A stretch of DNA of 64,000 nt from Hyphomicrobiales bacterium. Lineage in GTDB: Bacteria > Pseudomonadota > Alphaproteobacteria > Rhizobiales > Rhizobiaceae. The stretch spans positions 1 through 64,000 of the forward strand of contig UCCA01000024.1 in NCBI GenBank assembly GCA_900470805.1, read 5' to 3'. The position numbers and the translations under genes are program-made. The notes beneath the pieces were generated by a model. The model worked only from the letters and a program-made list of their open reading frames with translations, did no database searches and was not told the origin of the DNA. Positions 1 to 7,886 of this stretch are shown piece after piece (the first letter of the stretch is position 1; each line of letters opens with the position of its first letter).

Positions 1-18
1 GGCAGGGCAGAGGGGGGT
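1..18. repeat. Right end of a palindromic element inside cobN
   Basis: The first 18 bases repeat the right-hand end of the element at 32342-32498 (compare 32478-32495). They encode GRAEGG in the cobN frame, the same peptide signature left by the other coding copies. The rest of this copy lies outside the window. Confidence 0.7.
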
Positions 19-3000
19 ATTCCGGGTGCACCGCCAGCCGCAGGCACTCCACCCACCGTCGCCATCTCCTTCTACCGCGCCCTCGTCCAGAGCGGCGAAA
101 CACAGCCGATCGAGGCGTTGATCAATGCGCTGACCGAACAGGGCATCCGGCCACTGCCGGTGTTTGCCTATAGCCTCAAGGACCCCGTTTCCAAGGGCAT
201 CATCGAGAGCGTCTTCACCGTCACGATGCCTGACGTCGTCATCAACACCACCGGCTTCGCCGTCTCGGCGCCAGGCGCTGCGCGCCAGTCGACGGTGCTC
301 GAAGTTAGCGATGCCGTGGTGCTGCAGGCGATCTTCTCCGCCTCGTCGAAGGATGCGTGGGCGGCCTCGTCGCAGGGGCTTTCGGCACGCGATCTCGGCA
401 TGAACGTGGCGCTGCCGGAGGTGGATGGCCGGGTGCTGGCGCGGGCGGTGTCGTTCAAATCGGCGGCGCGTTACGATGCGCTTGTCGAGGCTAATATCGT
501 CGCCAGCGAGCCGGATGCGGGGCGGATGGCCTATACCGCGACGCTCGCCGCCAACTGGGCCCGTCTGCGGCAGACGCAGGCGGGGGATCGGCGTGTTGCG
601 CTCGTCATGGCGAATTATCCGAACCGCGATGGACGGCTTGGCAACGGCGTCGGGCTGGACACGCCTGCGGCGACGATCGAGGTGCTGAAGGCGATGCAGG
701 GCGCCGGCTATCCGGTCGCCGATATCCCTGCGGATGGCGATGCATTGATCCGTCATCTGATGGAGGGTCCAACCAACTCCGGGCATGACGGAAAGGTCGT
801 GCGTGAGACGCTTTCTCTGAGTCATTACAGGGGATTCCTGGAAACTCTTCCAAAAAAGATTCAAGACGAGATCACTGCCCGCTGGGGTGATCCGGAGGCC
901 GACCCCTATGTCGTGGATGGCGCATTCGCGCTGCCGTTTTCGCGCTTCGGCGCGGTGCTGGTCGGTATCCAGCCGGCACGCGGATACAACATCGATCCAA
1001 AGGAAAGCTACCATTCGCCGGACCTCGTGCCGCCGCATGGCTATCTCGCCTTCTATGCGTTTCTGCGCCATTCCTTTGGCGCGCATGCGGTCATCCACAT
1101 GGGCAAGCATGGCAATCTCGAATGGCTGCCCGGCAAGGCGCTGGCGCTTTCGGAGGCTTGTTATCCCGAGGCGATCCTTGGACCGATGCCGCATCTCTAT
1201 CCCTTCATCGTCAACGATCCCGGCGAGGGTACGCAGGCCAAGCGCCGCACCGCCGCCGTCATCATCGACCATCTGACGCCACCGCTGACGCGGGCCGAGA
1301 GCTACGGGCCGCTGAAGGATCTGGAGGCGCTGGTCGATGAGTATTACGAGGCGTCGGGCAGCGATCCGCGCCGTATCCGGCTGCTCAGCAAGCAGATCCT
1401 TGAGCTGGTTGCTGATATCGGCCTCGACCGCGATGCCGGCATTGCTGCTGGTGAGAGCGAGACCGAGGCGCTGAAGAAGCTCGATGCCTATCTCTGCGAT
1501 CTAAAGGAGATGCAGATCCGCGATGGCCTGCATGTCTTCGGCGTGTCGCCTGAGGGACGGTTGCTGACGGATTTGACGGTAGCGCTGGCGCGCGTGCCGC
1601 GCGGGCTGGGCGAGGGTGGTGACCGGAGTTTGCAGCGGGTGATTGCTGAGGATGCGGGGCTGTCGGGCTTTACGGGCGCAGTGCCGTGTGGCGTACCCCC
1701 CTCTGCCCTGCCGGGCATCTCCCCCTCAGGGGGGGAGATCGACTCGCAGCGGTCGCCTCGTTCAACAGTTGATGTTGGAGCGAGTGGGCGCTCCCATCCG
1801 ATCTCCCCCCTTGAGGGGGAGATGTCCGGCAGGACAGAGGGGGGTGCCACCGGCCCCAACGGACCCTTCGATCCCCTCGACTGCGACATGGCCGCCGAAT
1901 GGACCGGCCCACGTCCACAGATCCTCGGCGCCGTTTTCACCGACCCATGGCGCACGCACGGCGACACGGTGGAGCGCATCGAATTGCTGGCGGCCAAATT
2001 CGTGTCCGGCGAGATTGCCTGCCCCGACGATTGGCATGCCACCCAACTCGTCCTCAGTGAAATCGACACCCGCCTGAAGCCGGCCATCCTCGCCTGCGGC
2101 GCCGCCGAGATCGAGGGACTGCTGCGCGGCCTCGATGGCCGCTTCGTAGCTCCCGGTCCCTCCGGAGCGCCGACGCGGGGGCGGCCGGATGTGCTGCCGA
2201 CGGGGCGTAACTTTTACTCGGTCGATAGCCGCGCCGTGCCGACGCCGGCGGCCTACGAACTCGGCAAGAAATCGGCCGAACTGCTGGTGCGCCGCTACGT
2301 GCAGGATCACGGCGAGTGGCCGGTGTCGTTCGGGCTGACGGCCTGGGGAACGTCGAACATGCGCACCGGCGGTGACGATATCGCCCAGGCGCTGGCGTTG
2401 ATCGGCGTCAAGCCGGTCTGGGACATGACCTCGCGGCGGGTGACCGGCTACGAGATCATTCCGCCGGCCATGCTGCGGCGCCCGCGTGTCGATGTAACGC
2501 TGAGGATTTCGGGTTTTTTCCGCGATGCCTTTCCGGAGCAGATCGCGCTGTTCGACAAGGCGATCCGCGCGGTCGGCGCGCTGGACGAGGATGCCGGGGA
2601 CAATCCGATTGCCGCACGCATGCGGGGTGAGGCCGCCCGGCTTGTTGCTGCGGGGCTTGACGAGGTGCAGGCACGGCGGCGTGCCGGGTACAGGATCTTC
2701 GGCTCGAAGCCGGGCGCCTATGGTGCCGGGCTTCAGGCGCTGATCGACGAAAAGGGCTGGGAGCGGCGGGCCGATCTGGCGGAGGCCTATCTGGTCTGGG
2801 GCAGTTACGCCTATGGCGCCGGCGAGGAGGGACGGGCCGAGCGCGGCGTGTTCGAGGAGCGGCTGCGGTCGATCCAGGCGGTGGTGCAGAACCAGGACAA
2901 CCGCGAGCACGACCTGCTCGACAGCGACGACTACTACCAGTTCGAAGGCGGCATGGCGGCGGCGGCCGAATCGCTGGGTGGTAGCAGGCCGGCGATCTAT

Positions 3001-3432
3001 CACAACGACCATTCGATGCCGGAAAAGCCTGTGATCCGGTCGCTGGAAGAGGAGATCGGGCGTGTCGTGCGCGGGCGCGTGGTCAATCCGAAATGGATCG
3101 ATGGCGTCATGCGCCACGGCTACAAGGGCGCCTTCGAGATCGCCGCTACGGTCGATTATCTCTTTGCTTTCGCGGCGACGACGGGCGCCGTCGGCAATCA
3201 TCACTTCGAGGCGGTCTACCAGGCCTTCGTCGCCGACCCCAGGGTTCGCGATTTCATGATCGAGAAGAACCCGCATGCCTTCGAGGAAATGAAGGCGCGG
3301 CTGCTGGAGGCTGTGGAGCGCCGTCTCTGGACGCCGCGCAGCAATTCGGCGCAGTTCGATCTGGCGCCCGCTCATCATGACGCATTCGAAACACATCACA
3401 GACCAAAGCTTGCATCCGGGGAACTGATATGA
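1..3432 (+). CDS. cobN: Cobaltochelatase subunit CobN, 5' end outside window
   Basis: Large subunit of the ATP-dependent aerobic cobaltochelatase (CobNST), which inserts cobalt into hydrogenobyrinate a,c-diamide. The frame is open from base 1, so 1143 residues of the C-terminal part are visible and the true start lies upstream; the TTG at 118 is internal. The motif HMGKHGNLEW near visible residue 366 is typical of CobN and magnesium-chelatase H subunits. Two segments are foreign to the family: residues 1-6 (GRAEGG) and about 564-617, both encoded by copies of one palindromic element without loss of frame. The last codons overlap cobO by 4 bases, so translation is probably coupled. Function is certain from similarity; activity of the interrupted protein is inferred from the intact frame. 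Confidence 0.96.
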   Translation, partial: GRAEGGIPGAPPAAGTPPTVAISFYRALVQSGETQPIEALINALTEQGIRPLPVFAYSLKDPVSKGIIESVFTVTMPDVVINTTGFAVSAPGAARQSTVLEVSDAVVLQAIFSASSKDAWAASSQGLSARDLGMNVALPEVDGRVLARAVSFKSAARYDALVEANIVASEPDAGRMAYTATLAANWARLRQTQAGDRRVALVMANYPNRDGRLGNGVGLDTPAATIEVLKAMQGAGYPVADIPADGDALIRHLMEGPTNSGHDGKVVRETLSLSHYRGFLETLPKKIQDEITARWGDPEADPYVVDGAFALPFSRFGAVLVGIQPARGYNIDPKESYHSPDLVPPHGYLAFYAFLRHSFGAHAVIHMGKHGNLEWLPGKALALSEACYPEAILGPMPHLYPFIVNDPGEGTQAKRRTAAVIIDHLTPPLTRAESYGPLKDLEALVDEYYEASGSDPRRIRLLSKQILELVADIGLDRDAGIAAGESETEALKKLDAYLCDLKEMQIRDGLHVFGVSPEGRLLTDLTVALARVPRGLGEGGDRSLQRVIAEDAGLSGFTGAVPCGVPPSALPGISPSGGEIDSQRSPRSTVDVGASGRSHPISPLEGEMSGRTEGGATGPNGPFDPLDCDMAAEWTGPRPQILGAVFTDPWRTHGDTVERIELLAAKFVSGEIACPDDWHATQLVLSEIDTRLKPAILACGAAEIEGLLRGLDGRFVAPGPSGAPTRGRPDVLPTGRNFYSVDSRAVPTPAAYELGKKSAELLVRRYVQDHGEWPVSFGLTAWGTSNMRTGGDDIAQALALIGVKPVWDMTSRRVTGYEIIPPAMLRRPRVDVTLRISGFFRDAFPEQIALFDKAIRAVGALDEDAGDNPIAARMRGEAARLVAAGLDEVQARRRAGYRIFGSKPGAYGAGLQALIDEKGWERRADLAEAYLVWGSYAYGAGEEGRAERGVFEERLRSIQAVVQNQDNREHDLLDSDDYYQFEGGMAAAAESLGGSRPAIYHNDHSMPEKPVIRSLEEEIGRVVRGRVVNPKWIDGVMRHGYKGAFEIAATVDYLFAFAATTGAVGNHHFEAVYQAFVADPRVRDFMIEKNPHAFEEMKARLLEAVERRLWTPRSNSAQFDLAPAHHDAFETHHRPKLASGELI
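1691..1850. repeat. In-frame palindromic element within cobN
   Basis: About 160 bases that form a compound palindrome. Each end carries a C-rich/G-rich arm (CCCCCTCTGCCCTGCCGG at the left, its near complement at the right), and each arm contains its own hairpin with the core CTCCCCCTCAGGGGGGGAG or its relative. The two halves are joined by a spacer of roughly 60 bases. The arrangement matches the intergenic copy at 32342-32498. It is read through in the cobN frame as an extra segment containing ISPSGGEI and ISPLEGEMSGR. Confidence 0.85.
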
Positions 3433-4061
3433 CCGAGGAAACCACCGAAACTGCTGGCCACGACGACGCCCGCCACAGCGAAAAAATGGCGAAGAAGAAG
3501 GCTGCGCGTGACAAGATCATGGCGACGAAGACCGGCGAAAAGGGCCTGGTCATCGTCCATACCGGCAAGGGCAAGGGCAAGTCGTCCTCGGCTTTCGGGA
3601 TGATTTTCCGGCACATCGCGCACGGAAAGCCATCGGCGGTCGTGCAGTTCATCAAGGGCGCGATGTGGACCGGCGAACGCGACCTGATCGAGAAGCATTT
3701 CTCCGAGATCTGCCAGTTCCACACGATGGGTGAGGGGTTTACCTGGGAAACGCAGGACCGCGCCCGCGACGTGGCGGCGGCCGGGATGGCGTGGGAGAAG
3801 GCGAAGGAGCTGATCCGCGACGAGCGGAATTCGATGGTGCTGCTCGACGAGATCAATATCGCGCTGCGCTACGACTATATCGATATCAACGACGTCGTCG
3901 CGTTCCTGAAAACGGAAAAGCCTTACATGACTCACGTCGTCCTCACGGGGCGTAATGCCAAGGACGAGTTAATCGAGATTGCCGATCTTGTGACCGAGAT
4001 GGAACTGATCAAGCATCCGTTCCGGTCCGGCATCAAAGGGCAGGCAGGCGTGGAATATTGA
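3429..4061 (+). CDS. cobO: Cob(I)yrinic acid a,c-diamide adenosyltransferase
   Basis: Transfers the adenosyl group of ATP to the reduced cobalt of the corrin ring, after cobalt insertion by CobNST. The 210-residue length fits the CobO/BtuR/CobA family. A P-loop (GKGKGKSSS) is visible at residues 46-54, preceded by a charged lysine-rich N-terminal tail that is common in proteobacterial CobO, and the family segment MVLLDEINIA lies near residue 140. Its ATG overlaps the cobN stop, and its own stop overlaps the next start, so cobN, cobO and the EamA gene form one tight transcription unit. Confidence 0.97.
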   Translation: MTEETTETAGHDDARHSEKMAKKKAARDKIMATKTGEKGLVIVHTGKGKGKSSSAFGMIFRHIAHGKPSAVVQFIKGAMWTGERDLIEKHFSEICQFHTMGEGFTWETQDRARDVAAAGMAWEKAKELIRDERNSMVLLDEINIALRYDYIDINDVVAFLKTEKPYMTHVVLTGRNAKDELIEIADLVTEMELIKHPFRSGIKGQAGVEY

Positions 4062-4486
4062 TGACACAGAGCTGGATTTTCTGGGCGTTCCTTTCGGCCG
4101 CCTTCGCCGCATTGACGGCAGTTTTTGCGAAGATCGGCGTGGCGGGCGTCAATTCGGATTTCGCGACGCTGATCCGGACCGTGGTGATCCTGTGCATCAT
4201 CAGCGCCATCGTGGTGGCGACCGGCCAATGGCAGCCGTTTTCCAGCATCTCGTCGAAGACATGGCTGTTTCTGTGTCTGTCGGGTGCCGCGACTGGGGCC
4301 TCCTGGCTTGCCTACTTCCGGGCGCTGAAGATCGGAGATGCGGCGCGGGTGGCGCCGATCGACAAGCTGTCGATCGTGCTGGTGGCCATCTTCGGCGTCA
4401 TCTTCCTCGGCGAGAAGCTCAACATGATGAACTGGCTCGGCGTCAGCCTGATTGCCGGCGGCGCCCTGCTGCTGGCCCTGTTCTGA
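4061..4486 (+). CDS. Half-size EamA/DMT-type membrane protein
   Basis: A 141-residue hydrophobic protein with about five membrane segments and the layout of a single EamA repeat; full-length EamA exporters have two such repeats. The ending GVSLIAGGALLLALF is typical of the repeat. The ATG at 4061 forms a TGATG overlap with the cobO stop and is preferred to the in-frame TTG at 4058. Half-size members usually work as dimers. Its place at the end of cobN-cobO suggests transport linked to cobalamin or its precursors, but the substrate cannot be read from the sequence. Confidence 0.8.
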   Translation: MTQSWIFWAFLSAAFAALTAVFAKIGVAGVNSDFATLIRTVVILCIISAIVVATGQWQPFSSISSKTWLFLCLSGAATGASWLAYFRALKIGDAARVAPIDKLSIVLVAIFGVIFLGEKLNMMNWLGVSLIAGGALLLALF

Positions 4487-4489
4487 AGG

Positions 4490-5275
4490 TCAGACGCCCA
4501 GCCAGACGCGGATCGGATTGGTCGGGTCGGCCAGCAGCTTGATCGTGAAGGCGATGCAGACGACGACGAGCAGCGGCTTGATCAGCCGTGCGCCGGTGCG
4601 CATCGCCAGTCTGGAGCCCAGCTGCGCGCCGAGAAACTGGCAAACGCCCATCATCAGACCGATCTTCCACAGTATCGCGCCGAACGAGACGAAGACGATC
4701 AGTGCGCCGATATTGGAGCCCAGGTTCAGCAACTTGGTGTGAGCGGTGGCCTTCAGCATCCCGAAACCCGCCAGCGAAACGAACCCGAGCATGAGGAAGG
4801 AACCGGTGCCGGGGCCGAAGAGGCCGTCGTAGACGCCTATAGCAGGTACGAGCGTCAGGCCGAAGATGAAGGGCGTGATACGGCGGTGTCTGTCAATGTC
4901 ATCAAGGTTGGGTTTGAGCGCGAAATAAATAGCGATGGCCACCAGCAGGACCGGCATGATCGCGCGCAGGACATGACCGGGAACGATAGTCGCAAGCGCC
5001 GCGCCGAGCGCTCCACCCATGACCGCCATCAGCGCCATCGGCAGCTGCTCGCGCAGATTGACATGCCCCTTGCGGGCATAGGCGATGGTCGCCGACGCGG
5101 CGCCGAAGACCGATTGCACCTTGTTCGTCCCCAGCGTCTGTAACGGCGGGATACCGGCGATCAGCATGGCAGGCACGGTGATCAGGCCACCGCCGCCGGC
5201 AATGGCATCGACAAATCCAGCGAAGAAACCTGCCGCGGCCAGCAGCAGAATGAGGTGGGGAGCAAGATCTGACAA
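4490..5275 (-). CDS. TauE/SafE family permease
   Basis: A predicted integral membrane protein of 261 residues with about eight hydrophobic segments. The N-terminal signature FVDAIAGGGGLITVPA and the matching repeat in the second half (GVYDGLFGPGTGSF) define the TauE/SafE/YfcA family of anion exporters, including sulfite and sulfoacetate carriers. The frame is open upstream to 5524, but that part has no family character, so I use the TTG at 5275 that begins MSDLAPHLILLL. The gene ends 3 bases from the EamA stop, in converging orientation, and interrupts the cobalamin genes. Substrate unknown. Confidence 0.87.
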   Translation of the reverse strand: MSDLAPHLILLLAAAGFFAGFVDAIAGGGGLITVPAMLIAGIPPLQTLGTNKVQSVFGAASATIAYARKGHVNLREQLPMALMAVMGGALGAALATIVPGHVLRAIMPVLLVAIAIYFALKPNLDDIDRHRRITPFIFGLTLVPAIGVYDGLFGPGTGSFLMLGFVSLAGFGMLKATAHTKLLNLGSNIGALIVFVSFGAILWKIGLMMGVCQFLGAQLGSRLAMRTGARLIKPLLVVVCIAFTIKLLADPTNPIRVWLGV

Positions 5276-5414
5276 TCTGGAACCTGTGGGTGGAGAACTG
5301 CGAAGAGGGAATCTGCAGGGCCGCTGAAACGCGGCGGGACGGCGCGCATGTTGCATTTCGTGGGCGAGGCTGCAATGGCTTGTGCGACACAGAAGGCAAG
5401 CTTTCTCCACCGAC

Positions 5415-5834
5415 ATGAGCAATCCCAAATTCAATTCGACGCAACGTTTTGTGCTCGGCCTCGGCTGCGAGCGCGGTGCAGATGCCGACGAGGTGCTGGC
5501 GCTGGCGTTGCAGGCGCTTGGCATGGCCGACGTCGCGCCGGAGCAGCTTGCGGGGATCGCGTCGATCGACGGTCGCCGCGAGGAACCGGCAATTCTTGGC
5601 GTCGCCGATCATCTCGGTGTCACAGTTGTCTTTTTCGATGCGGAGACGCTGGAGCGGGAGACGCCGCGGATCAAGAATCCGTCGGCGGTCGTCTTTGCCC
5701 GGGTCGGTTGCCATGGCGTCGCGGAATCGGCCGCGATGGCGGCTATCGGCCCTGCGGCGGAGCTTGTCCTGCCGAAGATCAAATCGGCGCATGCCACGGC
5801 TGCGATCGCTTGGATCCTGTTGCAGAAACAATAG
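5415..5834 (+). CDS. cobE: Cobalamin biosynthesis protein CobE (CbiG C-terminal type)
   Basis: A 139-residue protein matching the CobE/CbiG C-terminal domain. The N-terminal LGLGCERGADADEVLALAL and the segment AIASIDGRREEPAI-like region near residue 45 (GIASIDGRREEPAILG) are characteristic. CobE is needed in the aerobic pathway, with a proposed role in handling a methylated precorrin intermediate; the exact reaction is not settled. The ATG at 5415 is preferred over the upstream in-frame start at 5382 because family members begin shortly before the LGLGC motif. It is divergent from the TauE-type gene, with a promoter expected between 5276 and 5414. Confidence 0.88.
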   Translation: MSNPKFNSTQRFVLGLGCERGADADEVLALALQALGMADVAPEQLAGIASIDGRREEPAILGVADHLGVTVVFFDAETLERETPRIKNPSAVVFARVGCHGVAESAAMAAIGPAAELVLPKIKSAHATAAIAWILLQKQ

Positions 5835-5912
5835 GGCACGTTATGTTGGCCGCGATTTCGCGGCGCCGTCCGGCTGACTTGCGTCCATAACAAGAAGACA
5901 AGAAGGAACATC

Positions 5913-6863
5913 ATGCACAAGGTCATCTATGATACGGATCCGGGCGTCGATGACGCGATGGCATTGCTTTTCCTGCATCGCCACCCCGAGATCGACCTGA
6001 TCGGGATCACAACCGTTTTCGGCAATGCCTCGATCGAGACGACCACCCGCAATGCGCTGTTCCTGAAGCGCGAGTGGAGCATTCAAGCGCCTGTCGCCAA
6101 GGGTGCGAGCGTCACCATCGATCCGTTGCGCAAGGAGGGCGCCTGGCCGACCTTCGTGCACGGCGACGACGGGCTCGGCAACATCGACGTCCCTGATGTC
6201 GTAGACGTGCCGCTCGACCCGCGCCCGGCCTACCAGTTCATCATCGATACCGTGCGGGCCAACCCGGGCGAGGTGACACTGGTCGCCGTCGGGCGGATGA
6301 CCAATCTGGCGCTCGCCTTGAAAGCAGACCCGGAGATCGCGGGCATGGTCAAGCAGGTGGTGATCATGGGCGGCAACTTCTATGTGCCGGGCAACGTCAC
6401 GCCAGTTGCCGAAGCCAATATTCACGGCGATCCCGAGGCGGCCGATATCATCATGACGGCGCCGTGGCAGGTCGTGGTCATCGGTCTCGACGTCACCGCG
6501 ATCACCACCATGAGCCGCGGTTATCTCGGCGATATGGCTGCCAAGGGCGACAAGGCGGTGGCGCTGCTCAACGACCTCTCGCAATTCTACATTGATTTCT
6601 ACAAGCATGCCGTCGAGGACGGGATGATGGTGCATGACAGCTGCGCCTGCGTCTACGTCGTGGCGCCGGAACTGTTTACCACGATATCGGGCAGCGTCCG
6701 CGTGGTGTGCGGCGGCATCGCCGACGGACAGACGATCGTCAAGCCGGACGGCCGCCGCTTTCCGCCGGGCGACTGGGACGGCTTGCCGAGCCAGATCGTC
6801 TGCACCGGCATCGAGTCGGAAAAAGTCGTCGATCTCATTCGCGATACGCTGCTGACCGTTTAG
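5913..6863 (+). CDS. Inosine/uridine-type nucleoside hydrolase
   Basis: Hydrolyses the N-glycosidic bond of ribonucleosides to release ribose and base. The 316-residue length fits the IUNH family. The calcium-binding signature DTDPGVDDA is at residues 7-15, the NIHGDPEAADI segment lies near residue 170, and VHDSCA places the catalytic histidine at residue 241. A good ribosome site (AAGAAGGAA) precedes the ATG. The gene sits between cobE and cobA, which is not an expected position for a salvage enzyme. Specificity (pyrimidine, purine or another nucleoside) cannot be decided from sequence alone. Confidence 0.93.
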   Translation: MHKVIYDTDPGVDDAMALLFLHRHPEIDLIGITTVFGNASIETTTRNALFLKREWSIQAPVAKGASVTIDPLRKEGAWPTFVHGDDGLGNIDVPDVVDVPLDPRPAYQFIIDTVRANPGEVTLVAVGRMTNLALALKADPEIAGMVKQVVIMGGNFYVPGNVTPVAEANIHGDPEAADIIMTAPWQVVVIGLDVTAITTMSRGYLGDMAAKGDKAVALLNDLSQFYIDFYKHAVEDGMMVHDSCACVYVVAPELFTTISGSVRVVCGGIADGQTIVKPDGRRFPPGDWDGLPSQIVCTGIESEKVVDLIRDTLLTV

Positions 6864-6887
6864 CCGGCAACGCTTCGATCGGGTCTC

Positions 6888-6927
6888 GGCGCAAGCGCAT
6901 TGGTGAATCCATTCAGTCGCTTGCGCC
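6888..6927 (+). terminator. Hairpin downstream of nucleoside hydrolase
   Basis: A perfect 10-bp stem (GGCGCAAGCG at 6888-6897 paired with CGCTTGCGCC at 6918-6927) with a 20-base loop, in the spacer before cobA. There is no T-run after it, so it may be a weak or Rho-assisted terminator, or an mRNA-stabilising hairpin. Confidence 0.4.
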
Positions 6928-7043
6928 TGTAACCTCGCATCTTGAATCCGGTGGTTCGCGTGTCGATTCAGCGGGATTGCATGCCTCGTTTTCGCTACTC
7001 GGACGGCGTTGACCTCGGCACGCACGCGGCATAGATCATCCGG

Positions 7044-7886
7044 ATGATCGAAACCGCACTTTCCCATCTTCCGGCGATGGATCCAGGCAGCGTCTGGCTT
7101 GTCGGCGCCGGACCGGGCGATCCCGGCCTGCTGACGCTGCTTGCCGTCAAGGGGCTGATGGAGGCCGATGTCGTCGTGCACGATGCGTTGGTGGATGCCG
7201 AGTGCCTGAAGCTGGTGCGGCCCGGCACGCTGCTCGAATACGCCGGCAAGCGGGGCGGCAAGCCATCCGCCAAGCAGCGCGATATCTCTCTGCGCCTCGT
7301 CGAACTGGCCCAGACCGGCAAGCGGGTCCTGCGGCTGAAGGGGGGCGATCCGTTCGTCTTCGGGCGTGGCGGCGAAGAGGCGCTGACGCTGGTCGAACAC
7401 AATATTCCGTTTCGCATAGTGCCGGGGATCACGGCCGGCATCGGCGGGCTTGCCTATGCCGGCATTCCGGTCACGCATCGCGACATCAATCACGCGGTTA
7501 CGTTCCTCACGGGTCACAATTCGTCGGGCCTGGTACCGGATGCCATCAACTGGGATGCGATCGGCAAGGGCTCGCCGGTCATCGTCATGTACATGGCGAT
7601 GAAACACATCGCCGAGATCAGCGCCAGGCTGATTGCTGCTGGACGCTCGCGCGATGAACCAGTAGCTTTCGTCTGTGATGCGACGACATCGGCGCAGCAG
7701 GTTCTCGAAACGACGTTGGGCGATGCGCCTGCGGTCGTTGTCGCCTCGGGGCTCGAGCCGCCCGCGATCGTCGTGGTCGGTGAGGTGGTGCGGCTGAGAG
7801 CGTCTCTCGACTGGCTGGGGGCGCTTGCCGGGCGGCGGTTGCGACCCGATCCGTTCCGGCATTCTGATGGCAAGGAGACGGCATGA
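7044..7886 (+). CDS. cobA: Uroporphyrinogen-III C-methyltransferase
   Basis: Uses two S-adenosylmethionine molecules to methylate uroporphyrinogen III at C2 and C7, giving precorrin-2, the branch point toward cobalamin. The 280-residue length matches stand-alone SUMT enzymes. The first signature VGAGPGDPGLLTL is at residues 20-32 and the second, LRLKGGDPFVFGRGGEE, near residue 95. There is no fused CysG-type dehydrogenase/ferrochelatase domain, so this enzyme is dedicated to methylation. Its stop codon overlaps the cobB start (ATGA), implying coupled translation. Confidence 0.96.
   Translation: MIETALSHLPAMDPGSVWLVGAGPGDPGLLTLLAVKGLMEADVVVHDALVDAECLKLVRPGTLLEYAGKRGGKPSAKQRDISLRLVELAQTGKRVLRLKGGDPFVFGRGGEEALTLVEHNIPFRIVPGITAGIGGLAYAGIPVTHRDINHAVTFLTGHNSSGLVPDAINWDAIGKGSPVIVMYMAMKHIAEISARLIAAGRSRDEPVAFVCDATTSAQQVLETTLGDAPAVVVASGLEPPAIVVVGEVVRLRASLDWLGALAGRRLRPDPFRHSDGKETA

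Noticed and set aside
1762..3399. 545-codon open frame on the minus strand
   Set aside because: It lies fully inside cobN, which has strong family support. The frame is open because GC-rich third positions remove stops from the opposite strand.
6864..7043. Possible cobalamin riboswitch before cobA
   Set aside because: I found no B12-box-like core or the usual multi-helix arrangement, only one simple hairpin. A riboswitch for the cluster, if present, should be upstream of the window.
5841..7862. 673-codon open frame on the minus strand
   Set aside because: It spans the nucleoside hydrolase, a spacer and cobA, all supported on the plus strand. The translation is rich in Arg, Asp and His, without domains.
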